Source of the DNA: Chryseobacterium ureilyticum
GTDB lineage: Bacteria > Bacteroidota > Bacteroidia > Flavobacteriales > Weeksellaceae
Direction: 5' to 3'
Assembly: GCF_900156735.1 (NCBI RefSeq)
Contig: NZ_FTOL01000006.1
Span: 124,001 to 188,000, forward strand
Length of the DNA: 64,000 bases
Part shown: piece after piece, positions 1-8,637 of the stretch
Position numbering within the stretch: the first letter of the stretch is position 1
Layout of the letters: each line of letters begins with the position of its first letter
Made by a program: the position numbers and the translations under genes
The notes under the pieces: model-generated
What the model was told of the DNA's origin: nothing
The model's input: the letters and a program-made list of their open reading frames with translations, nothing else
The model's database searches: none

Positions 1-84
1 TGCTACTTTTAAACGATTGGCAAGCATAACAGCCCCAATAATTACAAGGACCAATCCTAGATAATAAACGAAATTTTCCACCAT
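1..84 (-). CDS. N-terminal 28 residues of a probable Na+/H+ antiporter (truncated by window)
   Basis: Minus-strand ATG at 84 opens a frame that runs off the left edge. The visible 28 residues form one hydrophobic helix (YYLGLVLVIIGAVMLANRLK). This looks like the first helix of CPA1-type sodium/proton antiporters of Bacteroidetes, which start in this way and continue 'MLANRLK'. Only the first helix is visible, so the family call is an inference; any polytopic inner-membrane transporter would fit. It is divergent in position from nothing and simply follows the AraC gene on the same strand. Confidence 0.45.
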   Translation of the reverse strand, partial: MVENFVYYLGLVLVIIGAVMLANRLKVA

Positions 85-212
85 CTGTTTTCAATTAATT
101 TTAAACCAATTTAACTATTTTTTGAGAAATATGATGGTATTGAATGAACATCAATATTAATAAATCAATAAAAATGCTGCTAGGTTTTGGCTACATTAGA
201 ATATATTTTTCT

Positions 213-1079
213 TTATTGGTTTCTGAAAACTTTGGGTGATAGTCCTGTTTTTTTACGGAAGAATCTTGCAAAATAATTGGGATAATCGAAGCCGAGGCTG
301 TAAGAAATTTCACTAACGGAAAGGTTTGTATTTTTGAGTTTATCTTTTGCTTCTTTTACGACATAATCGTGAATGTGATCCAATGGAGATTTTCCCGTAA
401 AATGCTTGATGAGGTCTCCGAAATAATTAGGTGAAAGGTTACTTTTCTGTGCAAAATATGCCACTGAAGGCAATCCGGCAACATTATCATTTTCTCTGAA
501 ATAATTATCAAGATTTTTGTAAAACTCATCGATTACTTTGTGATAAATTTCACTTCGGGTATCAAACTGACGATCATAAAAGTCTTTGACATAGGTAAGA
601 ATCAGATTGACGTATGAAATGACAACTGTTCTTGAATAATGTTCTTTCTGGAATTCATGATGTGCCTTTCTGAAAAGGTCCCAAAGTATACTCTCCTCTT
701 CTTTTGTCAGAAAAAGAGCTTCATGATTGTTATAATGTACAAAGCTATAATCTTTGGCGTATTTTTCAAGGTATTTTGCATTTATCATAATACAAAGACC
801 GGAAAATGGTGGCGCGATCTCCCATTCCAAGGTATTTTGGGGGCAGTCTGCATACAAATAGGATGAGTCTGACTGATCTTCCAGCAGTTGACGGGATGTA
901 AAGTTAACTTCTATCGGGGGCTTGATTGCGAGAAGATAAAAATCGATGGTAACAGGCTCTGATTTTAGTCTGATATCATTCTGAGTTTCAAAATCTACAA
1001 TGTGAAGATCGTCACTTTTTAAGTTATCCACATTCAGATAATTACAAAATTCCGGTATGTTTAATATTTTTATACTCAT
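213..1079 (-). CDS. AraC/XylS family transcriptional regulator
   Basis: A 288-residue cytoplasmic DNA-binding regulator. The first ~170 residues form a variable, mostly beta sensor domain. The last ~100 carry the two helix-turn-helix motifs of the AraC family: one around 'LPSVAYFAQKSNLSPNYFGDLIK', and the signature C-terminal motif 'SVSEISYSLGFDYPNYFARFFRKKTGLSPKVFR'-like segment that makes the second HTH. Length is typical for one-component AraC regulators. The target genes are not evident: neighbours on both sides are unrelated. The start is the first Met in frame, and no ligand can be named. Confidence 0.9.
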   Translation of the reverse strand: MSIKILNIPEFCNYLNVDNLKSDDLHIVDFETQNDIRLKSEPVTIDFYLLAIKPPIEVNFTSRQLLEDQSDSSYLYADCPQNTLEWEIAPPFSGLCIMINAKYLEKYAKDYSFVHYNNHEALFLTKEEESILWDLFRKAHHEFQKEHYSRTVVISYVNLILTYVKDFYDRQFDTRSEIYHKVIDEFYKNLDNYFRENDNVAGLPSVAYFAQKSNLSPNYFGDLIKHFTGKSPLDHIHDYVVKEAKDKLKNTNLSVSEISYSLGFDYPNYFARFFRKKTGLSPKVFRNQ

Positions 1080-1174
1080 TGTGCAGATTTCAATAATGGG
1101 GTAAAATTAAACATTCTGAACTGTTACCTTATGAGACAAACCAAGGTAAAACGGATACATTTTACTGATCTGTA

Positions 1175-1864
1175 TTATAATATTGTAATAATAAATATCA
1201 GCAAGAGACTAAACAGTAACATAATACCTATTGCCACAGCAGCTTCACCAACATGTCTCATGTACCTTTTTCCGTCAAATGTAAATTTTCCAGGATGAAT
1301 ACTGAACTCTTTAAATACAAATGGGTCTATTTTCAAATCTGGTCTAAAGCGAACGATTCCTTCTATAAATCTTGCCCGTAAAGCTCTGCCGTTTTTGATA
1401 TAGTGAGTACAGCCAATATCTGTTCCGTCAAATACCACTTTAATCTCATTACCATCAATTCCTACAGCCAGAATCCATGTTTTGACTTCGGTTGTAAGAT
1501 AAACCTGATACTTGTCTGAAAGGTAAGATGATCCCAACTGACTATAAAGAACATCACGTACACTTCCGTCTTTTTTATAAAAATGAATGCCTTCATCATC
1601 TACCCTAATCTTTCTTATTGCTACACTCATATTTTTTTTCACATGATGGAAAAATCTATACATTCCTATTGCCCAAACCGGATAATACAGAAGGGCAAAG
1701 ATGATAAGTATCGGTACATTCCCGGAAACCAAGAAAGGAAATACAGCCAGTGCGACAAATACGACCAACAATATTGCTCCTCCAAAAATTCTGATTAACC
1801 AGGTCATTACCCAGCCAGGTTTGGAAACCAACGGTAAAAAATCTTTTCTTGTATCCTCTTGCAT
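1175..1864 (-). CDS. Membrane protein of unknown function
   Basis: I do not recognise the family. The preferred start is the ATG at 1864 (MQEDTRKDF), giving 229 residues; a longer frame to 1894 adds only ten residues with no reason to prefer it. Two hydrophobic segments lie near residues 25-45 and 50-70, then comes a ~130-residue soluble region containing 'KIRVDDEGIHFYKKDGS', which looks like a PH-like or YcxB-like beta domain, and a last membrane helix at the C-terminus. The arrangement suggests an inner-membrane protein with its middle domain in the cytoplasm. Function unknown. Confidence 0.6.
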   Translation of the reverse strand: MQEDTRKDFLPLVSKPGWVMTWLIRIFGGAILLVVFVALAVFPFLVSGNVPILIIFALLYYPVWAIGMYRFFHHVKKNMSVAIRKIRVDDEGIHFYKKDGSVRDVLYSQLGSSYLSDKYQVYLTTEVKTWILAVGIDGNEIKVVFDGTDIGCTHYIKNGRALRARFIEGIVRFRPDLKIDPFVFKEFSIHPGKFTFDGKRYMRHVGEAAVAIGIMLLFSLLLIFIITIL

Positions 1865-1960
1865 CTGTTTAAAATACAAAAAAAATAATAACAAAAAAAG
1901 AGCCTCAGTGATATTCTGTGACTCTTAACTACAAAACTGAAAATAAGATATGTTATAAAA

Positions 1961-3709
1961 CTATGCGATTGTGTATGTTTTTTCTGTGGTGACGTTATAA
2001 GTATCGGAAACTATGTTATCTACAAACCTCCATTCTGCCACAGCATCTCCAGCCGTATATTTCACATGCAAATACCCTCTTTTGTAAAGATTGGTATATT
2101 CCAAATCATCAATCAGAGATGAAAATGCATCAGCTAATGCTATCGCCTGGGTAGGATCTGAAGTGATACCCAAATAACCTTCCAAGCCTGGTGAAGAAAC
2201 GGAGCTGCATGCCAGTTCAGTACCAATATCTTTCCCAGTTGCATCGGTTAACTTTCCTAACCAAGCATTGTGTGTATCACCTGCTAATACGATTACTTTT
2301 TTCCCGGCAAGGATGGAATAAAGTGCTTCTCTTTCCATAAAATATCCGTCCCATGCATCAAGGTTATAGGGTAAAGTGGTTTTGATTCTTGCAATCTCCT
2401 GAGCTGTCAACGTTGAATCCTGTAGTTGGTATCTTTTTTTAATGGTAATTAACTGAGTAATGGTATTCTGAAGAGCTAGCATGGTAGCCGGCTGCGCGCT
2501 TCCATGTTGTTTTATTTCTGCTAAAATCTGATTGAGTAACATTAATAATTCTGCGGGAACCATCATTTTAGTCATTAAGATTTGCTGTCCCAAAACTTTC
2601 CATTTTGCAGTATCAGCATTGATCTGGGATCCCAGCCATGCCATCTGTTCGTTTCCGATCAGCTTTCTGCTTGGACTTAAAAAATCTGTCTGAAACTGTG
2701 ATTGATTAAAGTTTCCTGTAGTATCCAGATAGTCTGAGTATTCCAATTGTTTGTCTCTTGCAATGACTCTCGTATCCATCATATAAAGGGAAAGTATATT
2801 CCCAAAGTTGAAACTTCTGTAGATTTTCAGATCTTTTCCTGTTTTAAGAGGTATATATTCACTGTAAGCCTGGAAAGCTGCCATTTTTCTTGCCTGGAAA
2901 TCACCTTCTTCAGGCTGATGATTTTCTGCTCCGGATTTATAGGTATCATTTGCAAATTCATGATCATCCCACACACAAATGAAAGGCTTTTTCTGATGTG
3001 CCAACTGAAGGTTTTTATCGCCTCTGTATTGTCTGTATCTTTCTCTGTAATCGTTTAGGTTAAGTATTTCCTTTGCCGGTTTATGGGCTCTTCCCAATTG
3101 ATTGGTATAAGGGTTTGTTCCGTATTGCCCAGGAGCATATTCATAGATATAATCTCCAAGATGTACCACAACATCGGCTTCAGATTTAGCAATCGCTCCA
3201 TATACATTGAAAAGTCCTGCAGGAAAATTGGAACATGACACAACTGCCATTTTCACTTCATTTACAGAATCTGCTTTGGAAGGTAATGTAAGAGTTTCTC
3301 CTATTACACTGGATTCTTTAGTTTTAAGATTATAAAACCTGTAATAGTATTTTGTATTGGAAGGAATATTCTGTACATCCACTGCAACTGTAAAATCATT
3401 AATCGCTGTTGCATTTGCCTGACCTTTTCTAACTACTTCGGAAAAACTATTGTTTTTGCTGATTTCCCACGAAATTTCTGCATCTTTTTCACCTGAGTAT
3501 CTTGTCCAGATAATCACTCCGGTTGCGGTAGGATCAAAGCTTGCAACTCCGGTATCAAAACCAGCATTTTTTAAATCATTGGGAGCACTTCCACTCTCTG
3601 TGAAGTCATCGCTGCAACTTTCGATCAAAGGAGCTATGAATATCCCTCCGACTGCTAATAGTGAGTTTTTAAGAAATCGTCTTCTGTTAAGTGGATTATT
3701 GTCTGCCAT
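1961..3709 (-). CDS. phoD: PhoD-like alkaline phosphatase, Tat-exported lipoprotein
   Basis: Secreted calcium/iron-dependent phosphodiesterase/phosphatase of the PhoD family, 582 residues. The N-terminus has a twin-arginine signal (NRRRFLKNS) followed by a hydrophobic stretch and a lipobox-like LIESC, so the protein is probably folded before export and then lipid-anchored. A short PhoD N-terminal beta domain precedes the metallophosphatase domain, whose metal-binding motifs are visible: VSCSNFPAG, HLGDYIYEY, WDDHEFANDTY and AGDTHNAW near residue 480. It probably serves phosphate scavenging from organic esters. It stands alone; no Pho box could be assigned. Confidence 0.9.
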   Translation of the reverse strand: MADNNPLNRRRFLKNSLLAVGGIFIAPLIESCSDDFTESGSAPNDLKNAGFDTGVASFDPTATGVIIWTRYSGEKDAEISWEISKNNSFSEVVRKGQANATAINDFTVAVDVQNIPSNTKYYYRFYNLKTKESSVIGETLTLPSKADSVNEVKMAVVSCSNFPAGLFNVYGAIAKSEADVVVHLGDYIYEYAPGQYGTNPYTNQLGRAHKPAKEILNLNDYRERYRQYRGDKNLQLAHQKKPFICVWDDHEFANDTYKSGAENHQPEEGDFQARKMAAFQAYSEYIPLKTGKDLKIYRSFNFGNILSLYMMDTRVIARDKQLEYSDYLDTTGNFNQSQFQTDFLSPSRKLIGNEQMAWLGSQINADTAKWKVLGQQILMTKMMVPAELLMLLNQILAEIKQHGSAQPATMLALQNTITQLITIKKRYQLQDSTLTAQEIARIKTTLPYNLDAWDGYFMEREALYSILAGKKVIVLAGDTHNAWLGKLTDATGKDIGTELACSSVSSPGLEGYLGITSDPTQAIALADAFSSLIDDLEYTNLYKRGYLHVKYTAGDAVAEWRFVDNIVSDTYNVTTEKTYTIA

Positions 3710-3842
3710 TATTACTTTTTTTGCAAAGCAACGGCATCTGAAGAAGAAGGCTGTTAACTGAGTTTTAATTATTCTTTATGCTTTTTTTAAACATATGTTT
3801 AACATAATATTTTTTTCTAAAGCAATGAATAATTAAAAATAA

Positions 3843-3869
3843 TTTGAGAGGGCGACTTGCCCTCTCAAA
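3843..3869 (-). terminator. Rho-independent terminator after the DUF5694 gene
   Basis: An 11-bp perfect inverted repeat (TTTGAGAGGGC / GCCCTCTCAAA, 5-nt loop) begins 4 nt beyond the stop codon of the gene at 3874-4656. It is followed on the minus strand by an A/T-rich tail. Confidence 0.75.
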
Positions 3870-3873
3870 TTGT

Positions 3874-4656
3874 TTATTTCAGATAATCAAAAACATTTAC
3901 AGCCTGATATTTAGGGCTTCGTTTTAAAAACTCACTAAAAAATGCGGCATGAGTAGCCCCAGAAATAATAAGGACTTTATCCTTGTCCGTAAGCGGAATC
4001 TGATTAAGATTAGAATACATTCTCAGATTTCTTCTATAATATTTGGCTGCTTCATCTGCTCCCTCAAAGTTATTTGCTGTGCTTACATGGGTTAAAATAT
4101 CAGCATTGGCTGTAATCAAATCCTGTAAAGTGGATTCTTTATTATAATCAATAAGTTTTTCTTTTACAGAGAGATTTTCCTGATTTTTCAGTTTTCCAAT
4201 AAAAGTGGGTATAAAACTTTTATAAGTAACGCTATCTACCTGATTTTTCAACTGGTAACCTAGTCTATAATTATATTGTCCCGTTTCCTGTTCATCAATT
4301 CCATATATTTTTTTAACATTTGCGATTTTTGCAATCTGATAAGCCAATAGTGAAACTTCACCTTCATAAGCTGTTTTAAAGTTTTTATCCTTTAAAAAGT
4401 TCTGATAATCATTCTTGATCTTTTCATTCTCACCTGGAAGAAGCTCAACACAAATGATTGTTGGTTTAAACTCTGCAAGCAGTTTTGCTATTTCAAAAAC
4501 TTCTTTTTGACTTTTCTCACTTTTCGGATCAAAACTAACTTTTGCTGCATCCGGTGTTTTCCCCATATGAAAGGTAGCAAAATTAAGTACTTCAATCTTT
4601 TGTGCTGATAAACACATGGTCATCAAAAATCCACAAATAACACTTATTCTTTTCAT
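3874..4656 (-). CDS. DUF5694 domain secreted protein
   Basis: A 260-residue exported protein with a signal peptide (MKRISVICGFLMTMCLSAQ). The mature part matches the DUF5694 pattern I know from Bacteroidetes: 'LNFATFHMGKTPDA' near the start, 'KPTIICVELLPGE' and 'VLIISGATHAAFFSEFLK' near the end. These recall the TraB/GumN-type fold with conserved His, Glu and a late GxxH segment, for which a protease-like or erythromycin-esterase-like activity has been suggested but not shown. Expressed alone, with its own terminator and a good promoter (4674-4704). Confidence 0.75.
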   Translation of the reverse strand: MKRISVICGFLMTMCLSAQKIEVLNFATFHMGKTPDAAKVSFDPKSEKSQKEVFEIAKLLAEFKPTIICVELLPGENEKIKNDYQNFLKDKNFKTAYEGEVSLLAYQIAKIANVKKIYGIDEQETGQYNYRLGYQLKNQVDSVTYKSFIPTFIGKLKNQENLSVKEKLIDYNKESTLQDLITANADILTHVSTANNFEGADEAAKYYRRNLRMYSNLNQIPLTDKDKVLIISGATHAAFFSEFLKRSPKYQAVNVFDYLK

Positions 4657-4673
4657 GATTATAATTTATGGTT

Positions 4674-4704
4674 CAAAAATAGAAGCTGAGCAAAAACAAA
4701 ACAA
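4674..4704 (-). promoter_or_regulatory. Bacteroidetes-type promoter for the DUF5694 gene
   Basis: On the minus strand TTG (4704-4702), a 20-nt spacer and TATTTTTG (4681-4674) match the sigma-ABfr consensus TTG-N19-21-TAnnTTTG, 17 nt upstream of the ATG at 4656. Confidence 0.6.
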
Positions 4705-4910
4705 CCCTATATCGACAAATAAGGGAATTTATCCGATGAAACAATAAAATTTCAGATTTTACTGAATGACTTTCAAAAAGAATGTATAAACTAAAATTTT
4801 AAATCCTTTTTATATACATTTTTAAAATCAATAGGAAACTTTAGAAACAAGAATTATTAAAATAATGGAATACGAAAACAATATAATAGACTGATAAAGT
4901 AGTAAATAGA

Positions 4911-4935
4911 AAAAGCACTCAAGTAGAGTGCTTTT
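4911..4935 (-). terminator. Terminator hairpin next to the distal att site
   Basis: AAAAGCACTC / GAGTGCTTTT with a 5-nt loop lies immediately outside the tRNA 3'-end copy at 4938. It sits where a terminator for the minus-strand tRNA would lie, so it is probably the original chromosomal tRNA terminator displaced by the insertions. It can also work for plus-strand transcripts. Confidence 0.65.
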
Positions 4936-4937
4936 CT

Positions 4938-4959
4938 GTGGTCCCACCTGGGCTCGAAC
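4938..4959 (-). repeat. Distal att site: 22-bp copy of the tRNA 3' end
   Basis: The 22 bases (GTGGTCCCACCTGGGCTCGA plus AC) are identical to the start of the copies at 22280 and 43761. They correspond to the tRNA from the T-loop to its 3' end. Identity then stops, so recombination that produced this end probably took place in the T arm. The gene-free stretch 4657-5035 holds only the promoter, terminator, this site and the repeat at 5014. Confidence 0.85.
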
Positions 4960-5013
4960 TAATATCTTATTTTTCCAATATTTAATGGGCTTTTAGCAAT
5001 TCATGAAATATTA

Positions 5014-5036
5014 GGGGAGAAAAATAGGGAACTTTT
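5014..5036 (+). repeat. Left candidate integrase arm site of element A
   Basis: A 23-bp word beginning GGGGAGAAAAATAGGGAACT that recurs with one mismatch at 22146-22168 in the same orientation, 54 bp inside the left att copy. In the excised circle the two copies would flank the att core, as arm-type sites of tyrosine recombinases do. It overlaps the stop codon of the HNH gene by one base. Confidence 0.55.
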
Positions 5037-5878
5037 CATTGTATAATATACTTTTCCCAGAACTCAGTATTTTCTATTAAAGACAACCTTAATACAGATT
5101 TCCAATAGTTAAATCCGTACGCTTCCTGAATCTCTATTTCTTCTTCTCTCAAAAATTTTTTTATTTCTTCAATGTCCTTATTGAAACGATAATATCCTTT
5201 AATCGGTTTAATGATTTCAGTAATTACTTCATTCGATTTTAAACGCATTCTTTCTAATAGGTCTAGTCTTCCATAATGATTAGAAATAGTTTTATGTAAA
5301 GATGCGCCAATATCTTCGGGATTATATAAATTAAAAGTAACTAAAGGTATATCATCTGAAAAATCAAAATCTGCTTTTAAATATTTTTTTGATGGAAGTT
5401 TATCTAAATATAAATTTAGAAATAAACTTTCGACTCCGTTAAATACATATTTACTTTTTTTACTATTGCATTCGGAACAACAAGGAAATAGATTTAAAGG
5501 ATTAACAGAAAATTCGGGAAAATCTCCTTTGGGAATGAAATGATCTAATGAATTTACAGAATTTAAAGTACAATATTGACAGGTAGCATTTATGGTTATT
5601 ATTTGACTATCTAATATTTTTTTCTTTAACTTTTTAATAATTGCAGATTTATATTGATACAAATTAATTAAACAATCCTTTCTTTCACCAGAAAAGCCAT
5701 ATGGAGTTAAGTTATAAATCTCATTGTTATCAAACTTAGTAGAGTACTCAAAATAAAGTAAACCTATCATCGGTTTAACTGAAGACAAAATTTCTTTTGC
5801 TGTTCCTTCCTCTTTCCTTTCTACAGCTTCCTTATATACATCAAAACAATTTGCATCAAAACTTTTAAGATTCTTCAT
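5036..5878 (-). CDS. HNH endonuclease, PtuB-like (Septu type)
   Basis: A 280-residue predicted DNA endonuclease. The HNH core is between residues 100 and 145: CQYC (100-103), LDHFIPKG with D112-H113, N126, then PCCSECNSKKS (C134/C137), i.e. two zinc-binding CxxC pairs around a His-metal centre. This layout fits HNH proteins that partner ABC-type ATPases in Septu (PtuB) and in Ec78-type retrons. It overlaps the upstream ATPase gene by 14 bp, which implies translational coupling. It is longer than many PtuB proteins, with an uncharacterised C-terminal ~130 residues. Nuclease role is from family knowledge; the phage-defence role is inferred from the operon. Confidence 0.75.
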   Translation of the reverse strand: MKNLKSFDANCFDVYKEAVERKEEGTAKEILSSVKPMIGLLYFEYSTKFDNNEIYNLTPYGFSGERKDCLINLYQYKSAIIKKLKKKILDSQIITINATCQYCTLNSVNSLDHFIPKGDFPEFSVNPLNLFPCCSECNSKKSKYVFNGVESLFLNLYLDKLPSKKYLKADFDFSDDIPLVTFNLYNPEDIGASLHKTISNHYGRLDLLERMRLKSNEVITEIIKPIKGYYRFNKDIEEIKKFLREEEIEIQEAYGFNYWKSVLRLSLIENTEFWEKYIIQ

Positions 5879-7823
5879 CCCTATTTTTAACTAAGCTTTT
5901 AATTAATATTTTCAGATTTAAATTTAATGGCACATCCCCTTCTATAAGACTTTCAATTTCTTCATAAGATTTCCCTCCATTGACAAGGCTCTCTATAGTT
6001 TTTACGTAATATTTTGAAACATCTCTATTCCCAAATATTTCTTCGGTAATAGTAGATAGGTTTTCTCCAAATGTTTCAAACTCTAATTTTCTAACTCTTG
6101 GAATATTTTCATCCTTTTCAAAAACGTAAATACTATCTGAAAAGACTTCTCGTACGACTAAAGGAGAATGAGTTGCAATAATACAATACGAATCAAATTC
6201 TTCTAATAAATGAATTATCGCAGACATAAATTCAGTTATCGCATTAGGATGTAAATGTGTTTCAGGTTCATCGAAAATTAATAAAGAATTATACCTAATA
6301 TTAGCGACAATCTCTGTAATGATATAAAATAATGCTAATTGCCCTGAACTCATTTTATCAATAATACTAGATATTTTTTTAGTATTTATTTTTATACTTA
6401 TATCTTCATTATCTCGTAAAAGCTCAATATCAGTAACTCCTCTAGGAATTTGAGTAATTTCGTTTAATAGTTCTTCATCAATAAATTCTTTAATTATAAA
6501 GAAATATTTATTCAAAACATTTTTTTCGGTTAACTTATACATAGAAGAAACTAATTTTGATTTTATTTCTTCATGTCTCAATGGTCTTTTTTCCTCTACA
6601 TTAATAAGACCACAAAATAAAAAATTAAAATCTAATTTATTTTTTGTTTTTTCATAAGCATCAAAATAACTAAATGAAGCAACTATTATTTTTCCATATA
6701 AAGGAATTTTTGGAAGAATTTTTCCAGAATCTTTTAAAGAAAGTTTTTTGAGTAAGTCTTTTATTAATAAAGTTTTCCCAACTCCATTTTTCCCAATTAT
6801 ACTATAAATTCTTTTAGGTATGGATTTATTTCCCTCGAAATTAAATTTAAAACTTACAGCAAATTCAGAATACACTGGAGTAAAGATATAAGTAAAATTA
6901 AATAAATCCGAAATATCACCATAAGTTAGCTTAGCTCTTATAGTTCTTAGGATTTTTTCAGATTCTTTTTCATTCCTACATAATGAAGTAATAAATCCCT
7001 TCTCATTTTCAAATTTTTCACAAATAGAAGGAAAATAAGCTACATCATTTAAAGCTGCAAGTACAGATAAATATTTATCCCCCAATGCTTCTTTCAATTC
7101 AAAATAATAAGACTCTCTAGAAGACAGGCTACAATAATCATTATTTAGTTTATAAAATTCTTTATCTAAAGAATCGTAGGTAATATCTATATTTTTTTTT
7201 AATATTCTTACTTTTCCAATATAAAACTGTGTTCTTTCAGAATCATAGTAGCGAAGTTCAAATCTTGTTTTAAAACCATAATCATCCCAAGAATCATACT
7301 GTAATACAAAACAAGGATATTCCTTAATAATTAAGGCTTCTTTTTTTTCCGTTACTAAAAAAAGAATATTATTTTCTGGAATATCAGAAATATTAAAACT
7401 TAAATCTGATTCTCTAATTGTATAAACGACATCACCCTCAAGATCATAATTTTTAGAAATTTGATAATTAAATTTATCTAAATAATTATCAATAAGAGCA
7501 GAGATAACAATTCTATCATCATTAGGAATATTGTCTAAAAGGGCTTCTAAAAAGCTCTTAAATAAATCATCAGTATCCAGAATTTTAAATCTTTCAACAA
7601 ACGTATCCCAATAATTCCAATCGTCATTATTAATTAAATGTTGAACAGCATCATCGTAGGCATTAATATACCTAGAATCTTCGGAAGGTAAGTCTTTTAA
7701 ATTTAGAAATTTAGATAGAAAGTCGACTAAAGTATAATTAGTATTCAGCCCGAAAGGATTGTCAAGAGAAATAATATCATTAAATATTCTCTCTTTTATT
7801 TCATAAGGTAATTTAAATTCCAT
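5865..7823 (-). CDS. ABC-type ATPase with long novel N-terminus, PtuA-like
   Basis: A 652-residue ATPase of the SMC/ABC-like class used by defence systems. Visible motifs: Walker A GKNGVGKT (344-351), signature MSSGQ (491-495), Walker B LLIFDEPETHLHP (D518, E519) and H-loop THS (551-553). The ATPase starts only after ~325 residues; usual PtuA proteins have Walker A near the N-terminus. Residues ~85-120 form a helical stretch that weakly recalls AbiJ-type N-terminal domains, and ~165-215 a beta-rich part (inference). The paired HNH gene downstream suggests ATP-gated nuclease activity. An alternative is a general overcoming-lysogenization-like ATPase sensor. Confidence 0.8.
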   Translation of the reverse strand: MEFKLPYEIKERIFNDIISLDNPFGLNTNYTLVDFLSKFLNLKDLPSEDSRYINAYDDAVQHLINNDDWNYWDTFVERFKILDTDDLFKSFLEALLDNIPNDDRIVISALIDNYLDKFNYQISKNYDLEGDVVYTIRESDLSFNISDIPENNILFLVTEKKEALIIKEYPCFVLQYDSWDDYGFKTRFELRYYDSERTQFYIGKVRILKKNIDITYDSLDKEFYKLNNDYCSLSSRESYYFELKEALGDKYLSVLAALNDVAYFPSICEKFENEKGFITSLCRNEKESEKILRTIRAKLTYGDISDLFNFTYIFTPVYSEFAVSFKFNFEGNKSIPKRIYSIIGKNGVGKTLLIKDLLKKLSLKDSGKILPKIPLYGKIIVASFSYFDAYEKTKNKLDFNFLFCGLINVEEKRPLRHEEIKSKLVSSMYKLTEKNVLNKYFFIIKEFIDEELLNEITQIPRGVTDIELLRDNEDISIKINTKKISSIIDKMSSGQLALFYIITEIVANIRYNSLLIFDEPETHLHPNAITEFMSAIIHLLEEFDSYCIIATHSPLVVREVFSDSIYVFEKDENIPRVRKLEFETFGENLSTITEEIFGNRDVSKYYVKTIESLVNGGKSYEEIESLIEGDVPLNLNLKILIKSLVKNRDEES

Positions 7824-7828
7824 GCTAA

Positions 7829-8635
7829 TTATTTATTAAAATCACCTTTAATAATATCATCCAACAAATAAACTTTGTATAGATAAGCTTTGCCACAATT
7901 ACAGTAATCTTTTGATTTTAATTCTACAATAACATATTTATCATTTACATATTTAATATTAATACTCTCAAGTTCCTTTAAATCTTTAAAAGTTTCTTTT
8001 ATATCACTTTTAAGCAAAGAAAAATTTAATAAATAATCGTAATTATAGATAGGTGGAAAAACTAATACTGTAGTTATCAAAAATAGACAAACTACTTTTA
8101 TGATATTTTTATTTCCAAAAAGAAAATGAAAATTAGGGTTTCTTTGTGTTATTCCAAATAAAAAATACAATACCATTAGAAGTATGGGGCTCGCAAGTAA
8201 AGCAAAGAAAATATTAATTAAATTAAATTCTTTTTCTAGATTTCTGAATGCATTTATAAAAACATAATTATCTAAAATATAATCTTCAATTCCTATTAAC
8301 AAAAGAAATATGCTTAAACTTATAAAAAACATTCCTGCCGAATAAACTTTAAATTTTTCACATAAAAGCAGCAACATATAAAAAAATCTAAACCAAATAT
8401 AAAACACAATAAACAATAGTGCTGACATTAAAATTATAGCCAATCCATCAGGAATAACTTGAGAAACAGAAAAGAATCTCACCATCTCAGGCTGAATCGT
8501 AAATAATCTAAGTAATTGTTCTAATCCTCCTAATACAGAAGGTATAACAACAATTAAAGCTATATTATCTTTAATTATACTATAAAAATATTTTACATCT
8601 AATTTGAACCCTAAAAACTTCTCAATCCAATTCAT
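7829..8635 (-). CDS. Multi-pass membrane protein in the defence operon
   Basis: A 268-residue protein with no family that I recognise. About six hydrophobic segments can be seen (near residues 25-45, 62-80, 80-95, 100-118, 140-165 and 180-195), followed by a charged C-terminal domain of ~70 residues with a CNCG pair near the end. It is 2 nt from the OLD gene and 5 nt from the ATPase gene, so it belongs to the same transcript. A membrane protein inside such an operon could be the effector that damages the membrane or an anchor for the complex; this is inference. Confidence 0.65.
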   Translation of the reverse strand: MNWIEKFLGFKLDVKYFYSIIKDNIALIVVIPSVLGGLEQLLRLFTIQPEMVRFFSVSQVIPDGLAIILMSALLFIVFYIWFRFFYMLLLLCEKFKVYSAGMFFISLSIFLLLIGIEDYILDNYVFINAFRNLEKEFNLINIFFALLASPILLMVLYFLFGITQRNPNFHFLFGNKNIIKVVCLFLITTVLVFPPIYNYDYLLNFSLLKSDIKETFKDLKELESINIKYVNDKYVIVELKSKDYCNCGKAYLYKVYLLDDIIKGDFNK

Positions 8636-8637
8636 AA

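Noticed and set aside
4938-4959. Additional tRNA genes at 4938 and 22275
   Set aside because: Only the 3' part of the tRNA is present in both; no acceptor 5' strand or D arm. They are att remnants, not genes.
5036-7823. Retron of the Ec78 type
   Set aside because: The ATPase-HNH pair would fit, but no reverse transcriptase and no msr/msd-like structure is found upstream; the upstream genes are a membrane protein and an OLD nuclease.
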